In this document: positions 1-5,395 of the stretch, piece by piece
How positions within the stretch are numbered: the first letter of the stretch is position 1
How the letters are laid out: each line of letters starts with the position of its first letter
Assembly (NCBI GenBank): GCA_003663535.1
Contig: QMUE01000097.1
Location: forward strand, 1 to 5,980
Reading direction: 5' to 3'
Source: Thermococci archaeon
GTDB lineage: Archaea; Methanobacteriota_B; Thermococci; Thermococcales; Thermococcaceae
DNA: 5,980 bases
The notes under the pieces: generated by a model
The model's input: the letters and a program-made list of their open reading frames with translations, nothing else
Databases searched by the model: none
What the model was told of the DNA's origin: nothing
Made by a program: the position numbers and the translations under genes

Positions 1-389
1 ACTATGTGATAGCCTCAGTCCATATGTATTTTAATCTCGGGAGTCATTATAAATACCTAGAGCTTGTGAAGACAGCTATCCAAGATGAAAATGTTGATAT
101 AATCGGCCACTTTGGAAATGTTTTCCCATATATTGGGTATCCTTCGATAGAAGATTACAAAGAAATAGTTAACCTTGCTGAAGAGTATGGGAAGGGTTTT
201 GAGATAAGCGCACGTTATAGAGTTCCCGAGTTAGATTTTATAAAGCTCTGCATAAAAAGAGGAGTAAAACTCGTTTTTGGAAGCGATGCCCATCAACCTA
301 AAGATGTCGGAAACATCAACTGGAGCCTAAAGGCCTTTAAAAAGGCCGGAGGCAAAAAGGAGGACTTACTGTTTTCTGAACTTTTATGA
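1..389 (+). CDS. PHP-domain phosphoesterase, C-terminal part (histidinol-phosphatase-like)
   Basis: This is the 3' part of a gene that begins before the window. The frame is open from base 3, and the GTG at 6-8 is an internal valine codon, so no start is assigned. The visible 128 residues carry the later metal-site motifs of the PHP superfamily: an I-A-S-V-H segment (His codon at 21-23), an I-I-G-H segment (His codon at 108-110), a Glu in F-E-I-S, and the hallmark G-S-D-A-H near the C-terminus. The first PHP motif (H-x-H) would lie upstream and is not visible. Family members (COG1387: HisJ-type histidinol phosphatase, YcdX) hydrolyse phosphate esters with a cluster of divalent metals in the cytoplasm; the archaeal substrate is often unknown. 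The layout fits a short stand-alone PHP protein better than PolX, because nothing follows the G-S-D-A-H block except a short helical tail. The gene converges on maf, with overlapping stop codons. The family is clear; the substrate is not. Confidence 0.87.
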   Translation, partial: YVIASVHMYFNLGSHYKYLELVKTAIQDENVDIIGHFGNVFPYIGYPSIEDYKEIVNLAEEYGKGFEISARYRVPELDFIKLCIKRGVKLVFGSDAHQPKDVGNINWSLKAFKKAGGKKEDLLFSELL

Positions 390-941
390 AAACCTAAACC
401 CAAGCTTCTTAAGCTCCACAATTATCTTCATTGGAAATCCAATGACATTATAGTAGTCCCCTTTTATCCACTCGACTAAAACCCCACCTTTGCCTTGAAT
501 TCCATAAGCACCCGCTTTGTCAAGGGGTTCCCCCGTAGAGATATACCACTCTATTTCATCTTTATCAAGTTCCCTGAACTTTACTTTGGTAATTTCATAT
601 CCTAAGATTTCCTTTCCTTCGTGTATTATACAATATCCTGTTATTACTTCGTGGACTTTCCCACTGAGAAGCTCAAGCATTTGTTTAGCTTCTTCCGGGC
701 TTTTTGGTTTACCCAATATTTTGTCATCGAGCGTTACTACTGTATCAGCTCCTATAACAGTACCATCATGTTCTTTATAGACATCCCAAGCTTTCTTTCT
801 CGCAACTTCGATTACATGCGCTATAGAATCTTGGACGTTAGATTCTTCACTAATCTGACTTGGGATTACATCAAAGTCTCGGAAGAACCTTCCAAGAATC
901 TCCCTTCTTCTTGGACTTTGAGATGCAAGTATAAGCTTCAT
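384..941 (-). CDS. maf: Maf/YhdE-type nucleoside triphosphate pyrophosphatase (dTTP/UTP type)
   Basis: The predicted protein has 185 residues, a normal length for Maf. Family features in order are the N-terminal L-A-S-Q-S-P-R-R loop (residues 5-12), I-G-A-D-T with the presumed catalytic Asp66, L-G-K-P (Lys78), G-K-x-H-E-V-I-T-G, D-K-A-G-A-Y-G-I-Q-G (141-150) and the C-terminal G-D-Y-Y-N-V-I-G-F-P. The G-A-D-T and D-K-A-G-A-Y-G-I-Q-G signatures match the YhdE branch, which hydrolyses dTTP, UTP and modified pyrimidine nucleotides to monophosphates plus pyrophosphate. The YceF branch, active on 7-methyl-GTP, usually has G-S-D-Q instead. It probably acts as a cytosolic house-cleaning enzyme. A TTG at 944-942 would add one residue, but ATG at 941-939 is preferred because the protein then begins M-K-L-I-L-A-S like its relatives. 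No clear Shine-Dalgarno precedes it, and the TATA-like box lies about 26 bp upstream, so the mRNA may be leaderless or nearly so. The gene ends 6 bp inside the convergent PHP gene. Confidence 0.93.
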   Translation of the reverse strand: MKLILASQSPRRREILGRFFRDFDVIPSQISEESNVQDSIAHVIEVARKKAWDVYKEHDGTVIGADTVVTLDDKILGKPKSPEEAKQMLELLSGKVHEVITGYCIIHEGKEILGYEITKVKFRELDKDEIEWYISTGEPLDKAGAYGIQGKGGVLVEWIKGDYYNVIGFPMKIIVELKKLGFRFS

Positions 942-950
942 CAAAAGGCA

Positions 951-964
951 CTTAAAGTATAAAG
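951..964 (+). promoter_or_regulatory. Possible TATA element for the C/D sRNA
   Basis: The AT-rich run CTTAAAGTATAAAG lies 20-30 bp before box C on the + strand, where a TATA box for the sRNA would be expected. It sits beside the minus-strand maf promoter, so the two would share a compact divergent region. The motif is not strong, and C/D RNAs can also be released by processing from longer transcripts. Confidence 0.3.
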
Positions 965-978
965 ATATAAAAATTTCG
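965..978 (-). promoter_or_regulatory. Candidate maf promoter (BRE + TATA)
   Basis: Read on the minus strand, CGAAA (BRE-like, 978-974) is followed by TTTTTATAT (973-965). The box centre is about 26-27 bp from the maf ATG. With usual archaeal spacing, transcription would start at or next to the ATG, which agrees with the lack of a Shine-Dalgarno. This is inferred from motif and spacing only. Confidence 0.6.
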
Positions 979-1034
979 GGCGATGAGGATAATTTCGCTA
1001 GCTGAAGAATGATGACTACCCTCGCAACTGAGCC
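978..1034 (+). ncRNA. Candidate box C/D sRNA guiding 2'-O-methylation
   Basis: The gap between the maf start and the PIN-ATPase 3' end holds all four boxes in the right order on the + strand. These are box C GCGATGA (980-986, one change from RUGAUGA), D' CTGA (1002-1005), C' ATGATGA (1009-1015, perfect) and D CTGA (1028-1031). Spacers are 15 nt (C to D'), 3 nt (D' to C') and 12 nt (C' to D), close to typical Thermococcales guide RNAs. In the D' guide, AATTTCGCTA (991-1000) is complementary to UAGCGAAAUU, a stretch I recall as strongly conserved in domain IV of 23S rRNA. By the N+5 rule the target would be the C in UAGCG. I cannot place the target of the D guide (CTACCCTCGCAA). The terminal stem is weak (GG 978-979 with CC 1033-1034). 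Such RNAs act with L7Ae, Nop5 and fibrillarin. Confidence rests on box order, spacing and the rRNA match together. Confidence 0.72.
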
Positions 1035-1043
1035 AAAAAGAAG
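1035..1043 (-). terminator. T-rich terminator just after the PIN-ATPase stop
   Basis: On the minus strand the TGA stop (1046-1044) is followed directly by CTTCTTTTT (1043-1035). Archaeal RNA polymerase terminates intrinsically at such U-tracts without needing a hairpin. The tract lies 3 bp outside box D of the opposite-strand sRNA candidate, so read-through would make antisense to that RNA. Confidence 0.45.
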
Positions 1044-2852
1044 TCAAGTAGAGGCCCAAATCTCTATCCCGGCTTCTAAAACCCTTCTAAGTTCCCTACC
1101 AATAGGAGTATTCTTATTAACCTTAACTAGACCCTTTCTAGATGGTGTTGCAGTAAAGATGTACTGTTCACCTGCAAAGAACTTAAGAGGCTTCTTTGCA
1201 AAATCTGGTGAGACCGCAAGCACTATTTGCTTTTTCTTTTCTTCTATTTCAACCGATATTTTCTCTGTTGGCATTTCAGCCATTTTTTCATCAAAACTCC
1301 TGACATCAATGCTTATACCAAGCTTTTTCTCTACCTCTGTTATTCTCTTTCCTTTTTTACCGATAATTGTTGGAATATCAAATTCATCTGCATATATTAT
1401 GGCTTTGTGGGGGCTTGCAAGTTCTACTTCTGCATAAACATCTGGAAGGAATTTTTTGATCTCCTGTTTAAGCCGCTTTTCAGCTAATTTCATTGCAGGC
1501 GCTTTTTCTTTTTTCTTAACCGGAACAACACTTATTTCTTCGCCATAGGTGTATATCTCATATTCAAGCACGTCAGTTGTGAAATCTCTGACTTCAATCA
1601 CAGGTCTTGCCAAATCTTCCTCTGTCATTCCCGTGGGGACTTTAACCTTATACTCCAAAGTAAGAACCTTATCCACATTTCCAGCCTTGATGAATACTAC
1701 TGTATCAACTATTTGTGGGATCATTCCAAGATCTACTCTCCCAATGAACCTTTGGACAGCGTCTATAGGCTTTGTAGCATGTACAACACCTACCATTCCT
1801 ACTCCAGCCAGCCTTAGATCAGCATAAATCTTAAAGTCGCTTGTCTTTCTCATCTCATCAAATATCGTATAATCTGGCCTTACAAGGAGGAGTACGTCCC
1901 CTGTTTTTTCCATTCTCCCACCAAGTGCAGTATACTGGGTTATTTCCTCACTTACTTGGAGGTCTCTTGGCTTTTCCATGGTTTTGACGACCTTACCCAT
2001 AGAAGCGTAGTATTCGGCTAACGCCTGCGCAAAAGTTGTCTTTCCTTCTCCTGGAGCACCTGCTATTATTATTCCCTCTGCTTTGTCGGTTAAGCGTTCC
2101 AAAAGCTTTTCTGGGAGGTCATAATCTTCAATACTCAGCTTGGTTATTGGCCTGACTGCAGTAATCTCTATCCTATCAGCGAATGGAGGTTTTGCTATGA
2201 CTATGCGGTAATTCCTTAACTGCACCACTGTTGCCCCTGGTTCATCAAGCTCTATAAATGACTCCGGATCCCTCCTAGCTCTTTCAACAATATCATCAGC
2301 AATTTTCTCAAGTTCCTCATCCACGAGTCCCTCATCTCTAATAGGGACAAGCCTCCACTGACCAGGTTTTCCTTTTTTGGCCAAGGGCGTTATACCTCCC
2401 TTTAGATGGACACTCATAGTATACTCATCGAAAAAGTCTTCAAGACGGTGTTTTATCTCTTTTTTAGCTTCAAGATAGATTACCTCAACACCCTTCGCTA
2501 TTGCAACATCCCTCTGTACTTGATCACCTGTTATGAGAATAGCATTTAGTTCTCTGGCTACTTCTCTTATTATATGGTCAACTTCCCCCGCTTTTGCTCT
2601 CCTGATTTGCCAGAGGTCTGGTCTCTCACCATAAAATTCCAGAAGAATTTTCTCATTTTCAGCTAAATTTCTAAGCTTTTTTAATTCTTCTAATCCAGTA
2701 TGCCCAATAGCCTTCCCCTCATTAGCCTGATGTTCTATTTCAGCCACAACAGCTTCTGGAATAACCACCTTAACTTTCTCATTAATTCCATCTAAATACT
2801 GTGTCAGCCTCCCATCCACTATTACACTCGTATCAGCAACAAATACTTTCAT
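1044..2852 (-). CDS. PIN-domain / ASCE ATPase / KH-domain protein (PINA family, COG1855)
   Basis: The predicted protein has 602 residues and three modules. Residues 1-130 form a PIN domain with the acidic set Asp7 (V-A-D-T), Glu38 (A-E-I-E), Asp92 (E-V-D-H) and Asp110 (T-G-D-Q). A VirB11/PilT-like ATPase follows, with Walker A G-A-P-G-E-G-K-T-T (265-273) and Walker B I-F-D-E (Asp332, Glu333). Near 485-530 is a KH-type RNA/DNA-binding fold with its G-K-K-G loop (498-501). A Lys/Glu-rich linker precedes the KH part, and there is no signal or membrane segment. The family is widespread in archaea. The Sulfolobus member, PINA, is described as a hexameric ATPase that drives Holliday-junction branch migration and binds Hjc; nuclease activity of the PIN part is less certain. 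An upstream in-frame GTG (2861) would add three residues, but it lies inside the ribosome binding site GAGGGGTGAG, which is four bases before the ATG at 2852, so ATG is chosen. Annotation pipelines may call it a PINc/VapC-family ATPase. It is unlikely to be a toxin, having no antitoxin partner and a very different size. Confidence 0.93.
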   Translation of the reverse strand: MKVFVADTSVIVDGRLTQYLDGINEKVKVVIPEAVVAEIEHQANEGKAIGHTGLEELKKLRNLAENEKILLEFYGERPDLWQIRRAKAGEVDHIIREVARELNAILITGDQVQRDVAIAKGVEVIYLEAKKEIKHRLEDFFDEYTMSVHLKGGITPLAKKGKPGQWRLVPIRDEGLVDEELEKIADDIVERARRDPESFIELDEPGATVVQLRNYRIVIAKPPFADRIEITAVRPITKLSIEDYDLPEKLLERLTDKAEGIIIAGAPGEGKTTFAQALAEYYASMGKVVKTMEKPRDLQVSEEITQYTALGGRMEKTGDVLLLVRPDYTIFDEMRKTSDFKIYADLRLAGVGMVGVVHATKPIDAVQRFIGRVDLGMIPQIVDTVVFIKAGNVDKVLTLEYKVKVPTGMTEEDLARPVIEVRDFTTDVLEYEIYTYGEEISVVPVKKKEKAPAMKLAEKRLKQEIKKFLPDVYAEVELASPHKAIIYADEFDIPTIIGKKGKRITEVEKKLGISIDVRSFDEKMAEMPTEKISVEIEEKKKQIVLAVSPDFAKKPLKFFAGEQYIFTATPSRKGLVKVNKNTPIGRELRRVLEAGIEIWAST

Positions 2853-2856
2853 TTTT

Positions 2857-2866
2857 CTCACCCCTC
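2857..2866 (-). promoter_or_regulatory. Ribosome binding site that decides the PIN-ATPase start
   Basis: On the minus strand, GAGGGGTGAG followed by AAAA precedes the ATG at 2852-2850. This rules against the in-frame GTG at 2861-2859, which overlaps the site. The same ten bases GGTGAGAAAA precede the asparagine synthetase ATG at 3892, which supports both start choices. Confidence 0.8.
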
Positions 2867-2890
2867 ACGGCGCCTCAACTTAACCTCTCT

Positions 2891-2906
2891 GTTTATAACC
2901 TTTTGG
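2891..2906 (-). promoter_or_regulatory. Candidate PIN-ATPase promoter (BRE + TATA)
   Basis: Read on the minus strand, CAAAAG (BRE-like, 2906-2901) is followed by GTTATAAAC (TATA-like, 2899-2891). Standard spacing puts the start site near 2870, giving a leader of about 17 nt that contains the strong ribosome binding site. The box core TTATAA is symmetrical and could also be read towards minD, but no purine-rich BRE precedes it in that direction. Confidence 0.55.
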
Positions 2907-2920
2907 TAAAAGTTCATAAA
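2907..2920 (+). promoter_or_regulatory. Candidate minD promoter
   Basis: On the + strand, TAAAAG (BRE-like, 2907-2912) is followed by TTCATAAA (2913-2920). The start site would fall near 2942, giving a leader of only about 10 nt. The alternative is the shared box at 2892-2899, with a leader of about 30 nt. Neither can be chosen firmly from sequence alone. Confidence 0.4.
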
Positions 2921-2951
2921 GGTTTAGGAGAATTTTATTGGGGGAAGGATC

Positions 2952-3665
2952 ATGGGAAGAATTATTGCAGTAGCCTCCGGTAAAGGTGGAACAGGAAAAA
3001 CAACATTAGTAGGCAATTTATCCATAGCCTTGGGCCTATTGGGAAAAAAAATCTGTGCTGTGGATGCAGATTTAACCATGGCAAATCTAACCTTATATTT
3101 TCGCGTAGATGACACAAGCAAGACTCTTCATGACGCTTTAATGGGAGAGATAGAGATTAAGGAGGCAATCCACGCTACCAGATATGAGTTCGTATATTTA
3201 ATTCCTGGGGCCCTTGATTGGGAACACGTAGCCAAAGCTGATCCTCGAAACTTCCCTGAAATCATTCCTAAAATAAAAGAGGATTTTGACTATGTAATCA
3301 TAGACTGTCCTGCAGGATTGCAAATGGATGCTTTGAGTGTTATGTTTGGCGGGGAAGAAATAGTGCTAGTAACAAATCCAGATATAGCCAGTATAAGCGA
3401 CACAATGAAAGTAGGAGCGATCCTAAAGAAAGCCGGTAAAAAAGTTTTGGGATTCATTCTCAACCGGTATGAATCACAAAAAAATGGCATCTCTCCCGAC
3501 GTAGCAGAAGATCTAATGGAGTTTCCCCTTTTAGGAGTTATTCCAGAGGACTCAACAGTTAGAGAAGCAACTCTAGAAGGAGTACCAGTTGTAATATATA
3601 ACCCAAAAACAAAAGCAAGTCAAGCAATAATTGAGCTTGCACAAAGATTTGAAAGAGGAGAATGA
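2952..3665 (+). CDS. minD: MinD/ParA-family P-loop ATPase
   Basis: The 237-residue length matches that of the structurally known Pyrococcus MinD proteins. The deviant Walker A is G-K-G-G-T-G-K-T (residues 10-17), with signature Lys11 and P-loop Lys16. Switch I is V-D-A-D-L-T-M-A-N-L (Asp38, Asp40), and the Walker B/switch II part is V-I-I-D-C-P-A-G-L (Asp118). Further family blocks are L-I-P-G-A-L-D-W-E-H-V, V-T-N-P-D, L-N-R-Y and G-V-I-P-E-D-S. Such proteins are ATP-dependent dimeric switches. In bacteria MinD pairs with MinC/MinE in division-site selection. Archaea have several paralogues, and their roles in positioning or polar organisation are mostly unassigned, so the symbol marks the family. 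The C-terminus (A-Q-R-F-E-R-G-E) lacks the basic amphipathic membrane-targeting helix of bacterial MinD, so membrane binding is doubtful. The ATG follows GGGGGAAGGATC, a fair ribosome binding site. No minC or minE is next to it. Confidence 0.92.
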   Translation: MGRIIAVASGKGGTGKTTLVGNLSIALGLLGKKICAVDADLTMANLTLYFRVDDTSKTLHDALMGEIEIKEAIHATRYEFVYLIPGALDWEHVAKADPRNFPEIIPKIKEDFDYVIIDCPAGLQMDALSVMFGGEEIVLVTNPDIASISDTMKVGAILKKAGKKVLGFILNRYESQKNGISPDVAEDLMEFPLLGVIPEDSTVREATLEGVPVVIYNPKTKASQAIIELAQRFERGE

Positions 3666-3687
3666 ATTTAAAGATCTCAAAATTACA

Positions 3688-3696
3688 TTTTCTTTT
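3688..3696 (+). terminator. T-rich terminator candidate after minD
   Basis: The tract TTTTCTTTT lies 23 bp after the minD stop, in a position suitable for archaeal intrinsic termination. It would separate minD from the asparagine synthetase gene. It immediately precedes the transposon-end-like hairpin. Confidence 0.4.
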
Positions 3697-3731
3697 GAAA
3701 GCCTCACCCTTCAGGACGGGGAGGAGGTCAG
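3697..3731 (+). mobile_element. Decayed IS200/IS605-type (tnpB) right-end hairpin, orphan
   Basis: The sequence GAAAGCCTCACCC, loop TTCA, then GGACGGGG and the tail AGGAGGTCA matches the pattern I know from right ends of IS605/IS1341-type elements: GAA(T/G)CCCC-rich arm, TTTA/TTCA loop, GGGG arm, then AGGANGTCA. In that register, 3702-3709 pairs with 3714-3721 in six of eight positions (one G-T wobble). The two central mismatches (A3706/C3717 and C3707/A3716) look like decay of an ancestral perfect stem. A second fold pairs 3702-3705 with 3721-3724 and 3707-3709 with 3718-3720. In intact elements this end forms the 3' part of tnpB transcripts and of the omega RNA. No tnpB, tnpA or left end is visible: upstream is the intact minD gene, so only a small remnant or a cut-down derivative remains. 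Confidence 0.58.
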
Positions 3732-3845
3732 GGCTCATGAACATTATCATATCTGTGAATCAATCCAAATTCAACAAATCCCACTCCCAACAAATTTTCG
3801 TTCATTCATGAGTTGCAAAAGTGAACCCTTTTACAGGGAAAAACA

Positions 3846-3859
3846 AGGAAAGTTTTTAG
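3846..3859 (+). promoter_or_regulatory. Weak promoter candidate for asnB
   Basis: GGAAAG-like purines (3847-3852) are followed by the T-rich TTTTTAGC (3852-3859). A start site would lie near 3880, just before the ribosome binding site. The TATA-like part is poor. TTTTACA at 3829-3835 is an alternative. Transcription from minD is also possible but would have to pass the T-rich tract. Confidence 0.25.
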
Positions 3860-3881
3860 CTTCTTCTTACTTAAAAAAGCC

Positions 3882-3891
3882 GGTGAGAAAA
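3882..3891 (+). promoter_or_regulatory. Ribosome binding site that decides the asnB start
   Basis: GGTGAG followed by AAAA lies directly before the ATG at 3892, with the same spacing as at the PIN-ATPase gene. It supports this ATG over the earlier in-frame codons back to TTG 3631. Confidence 0.8.
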
Positions 3892-5337
3892 ATGTGCCTA
3901 ATAGCGGGAGGGAGAGACAAAAATATAAAATCCAAATTAATAACGATGATAAAATCCGGCCAGCATAGAGGAAGAGATTCCTTTGGGGTTTGGACTAATA
4001 GAGGAATATTAAAAAGTGAAGACTTTTCTGAAGTGAATGAAATCCCCGATGGGAATATTGGGCTCTTACAGTGTCGTCTTGCTATGACTGGCTCGAAATC
4101 CTTCACTCAACCTTTTTACAATGAATTTGTCCTGGTTCATAATGGCGAAATCTACAATCACAAACAGATAAGAGGATTTCTGGAAAGTAAGGGAGTTGAA
4201 TTTGAAAGTGATGTGGATACCGAGGTGATTTTACGTTTCTTAGAGTTTTTGATTGAGATGAATAAACCCATATCTCAAGCTGTAAGTGAATTAATGATGG
4301 CTCTTAACGGTGATTATGCAGTTGCATTTTCCGATAAGGAAAATATTTACCTCTTTAGGGATCCAATAGGGATTAGGCCGTTATATTATTCCCCAAACGG
4401 TTTTTTTGCCTCTGAAAAGAAAGTATTATGGAAAATAGGAGAAACCGCAATTCCTGTAAAACCAGGAACACTTATAAAAATTTCTGCAAGTAGAATCGAG
4501 GCTCTTGAGCTTTTAAATCCTCTAGAACTAAAAGGAAAATTATTCAATTATGAACAAGCCAAACTAGGCATCCAAAAGGGTTTAGATTATTCCACAAAGC
4601 TAAGAAGTAGTAAAAGGGTGGGAGTACTATTTTCTGGAGGTCTGGATAGTTCCTTAATTGCCCTCCTTGCGAAAAAATATTCAAAGGAAGTTATACTTTA
4701 CACTGCAGGGGCTGAGGGAAGTCCCGACTTAGAATGGGCTAGAAAAGTTAGTGAGCAACTGGACTTAACACTAAAAGAATATGTATTTGATCTAGAGAAG
4801 GTAAAAGAAGCTATTTATCCCGTTATGTTCGCAGTAGAAGAACCAAATGCCATGAACCTCGCAATAGGAATCCCAATGTATTTTGCAACAAAACTTGCAG
4901 CTGAAGATGGGACAAAAATTATTCTAAGTGGCCAAGGGGCCGATGAACTTTTTGGTGGATATGCAAAATACATCACTAACCCCTCACTTATGGAAAAAGA
5001 TCTAATTAAGATGGGGGAGAAAAACCTTGCAAGAGATGATAAGATTGCCATGCTTAATGGTGTGGAAGGGAGATTTCCTTTCTTGGACCTTAACTTAGTT
5101 AGAACCGGCCTCAGAGCGCCTAAGGAATATAAAATCAACAACGGAATCAGAAAAGCAATTTTAAGAGAAGTTGCTCTTGAATTTGGCCTTCCCAAGGAAG
5201 TTGCATACAGGGAGAAAAAGGCCTGCCAATATGGCACTAATGCTCAAAAACTCCTTACAAAAATTGCTAAACAAGAAGGGCTCAAACTTTCCCAATTTGC
5301 CGAAAAGCTTTTTAAAGAAGTATTTGAACAAAGATAA
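3892..5337 (+). CDS. asnB: Asparagine synthetase (glutamine-hydrolysing)
   Basis: The predicted protein has 481 residues, shorter than E. coli AsnB (554) and like compact archaeal forms. The N-terminal class II glutamine amidotransferase domain (about 1-195) has nucleophile Cys2, H-R-G-R-D-S-F-G (25-32), Arg62, N-G-E-I-Y-N (84-89), D-T-E-V-I (109-113) and R-D-P-I-G-I-R-P-L-Y (156-165). The C-terminal synthetase domain has the PP-loop S-G-G-L-D-S-S (248-254), S-G-Q-G-A-D-E-L-F-G-G (346-356) and G-R-F-P-F-L-D. The enzyme transfers ammonia from glutamine to aspartyl-AMP in the cytosol, making asparagine, AMP and PPi. The start must put Cys at position 2, because that Cys becomes the free N-terminal nucleophile after Met removal; the frame is open a further 87 codons upstream to TTG 3631, but that extension would block this. 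The N-terminus reads M-C-L-I, not the common M-C-G-I. A relative acting on another acid is possible, since the fold is shared by several amide-forming enzymes, but the motifs fit AsnB well. Confidence 0.9.
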   Translation: MCLIAGGRDKNIKSKLITMIKSGQHRGRDSFGVWTNRGILKSEDFSEVNEIPDGNIGLLQCRLAMTGSKSFTQPFYNEFVLVHNGEIYNHKQIRGFLESKGVEFESDVDTEVILRFLEFLIEMNKPISQAVSELMMALNGDYAVAFSDKENIYLFRDPIGIRPLYYSPNGFFASEKKVLWKIGETAIPVKPGTLIKISASRIEALELLNPLELKGKLFNYEQAKLGIQKGLDYSTKLRSSKRVGVLFSGGLDSSLIALLAKKYSKEVILYTAGAEGSPDLEWARKVSEQLDLTLKEYVFDLEKVKEAIYPVMFAVEEPNAMNLAIGIPMYFATKLAAEDGTKIILSGQGADELFGGYAKYITNPSLMEKDLIKMGEKNLARDDKIAMLNGVEGRFPFLDLNLVRTGLRAPKEYKINNGIRKAILREVALEFGLPKEVAYREKKACQYGTNAQKLLTKIAKQEGLKLSQFAEKLFKEVFEQR

Positions 5338-5350
5338 ACGATTTTAAACC

Positions 5351-5381
5351 TTTTTTAACTTTCTTAACACTAAAAAGTTTT
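5351..5381 (+). terminator. T-rich terminator region after asnB
   Basis: TTTTTT (5351-5356) and CTTTCTT (5359-5365) begin 13 bp after the stop. A small stem pairs AACTTT (5357-5362) with AAAGTT (5374-5379) and runs into TTTT (5378-5381). The U-tracts alone would be enough for archaeal termination; the stem is weak. Confidence 0.55.
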
Positions 5382-5395
5382 CTCGGAGGAGATAA

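Noticed and set aside
942..944. TTG as an alternative maf start.
   Set aside because: It would give M-M-K-L at the N-terminus. The ATG one codon later fits relatives and the TATA spacing equally well or better.
1009..1437. 142-codon open frame on the + strand opposite the PIN-ATPase gene.
   Set aside because: It is antisense to a clearly coding, motif-rich gene and has a Ser/Phe-rich composition typical of a shadow frame. Its start ATG falls in box C' of the sRNA candidate.
3734..3812. Inverted repeat CTCATGAAC (3734-3742) against GTTCATTCATGAG (3800-3812).
   Set aside because: The match needs a 4-bp insertion, and its core TCATGA is itself a palindrome, so it would appear by chance. No attachment site or element boundary is supported.
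3825..3839. Small inverted repeat CCCT-TTTAC-AGGG before asnB.
   Set aside because: The stem is only 4 bp, with no T-tract after it; too weak for a terminator or operator call.
3666..3891. Riboswitch or T-box-like leader for asnB.
   Set aside because: Apart from the transposon-end hairpin I see no conserved aptamer pattern or terminator/antiterminator pair, and T-boxes are not known in archaea.
4815..5237. 140-codon open frame on the - strand within asnB.
   Set aside because: It is antisense to the conserved synthetase domain, with no ribosome binding site evidence and no recognised motif.
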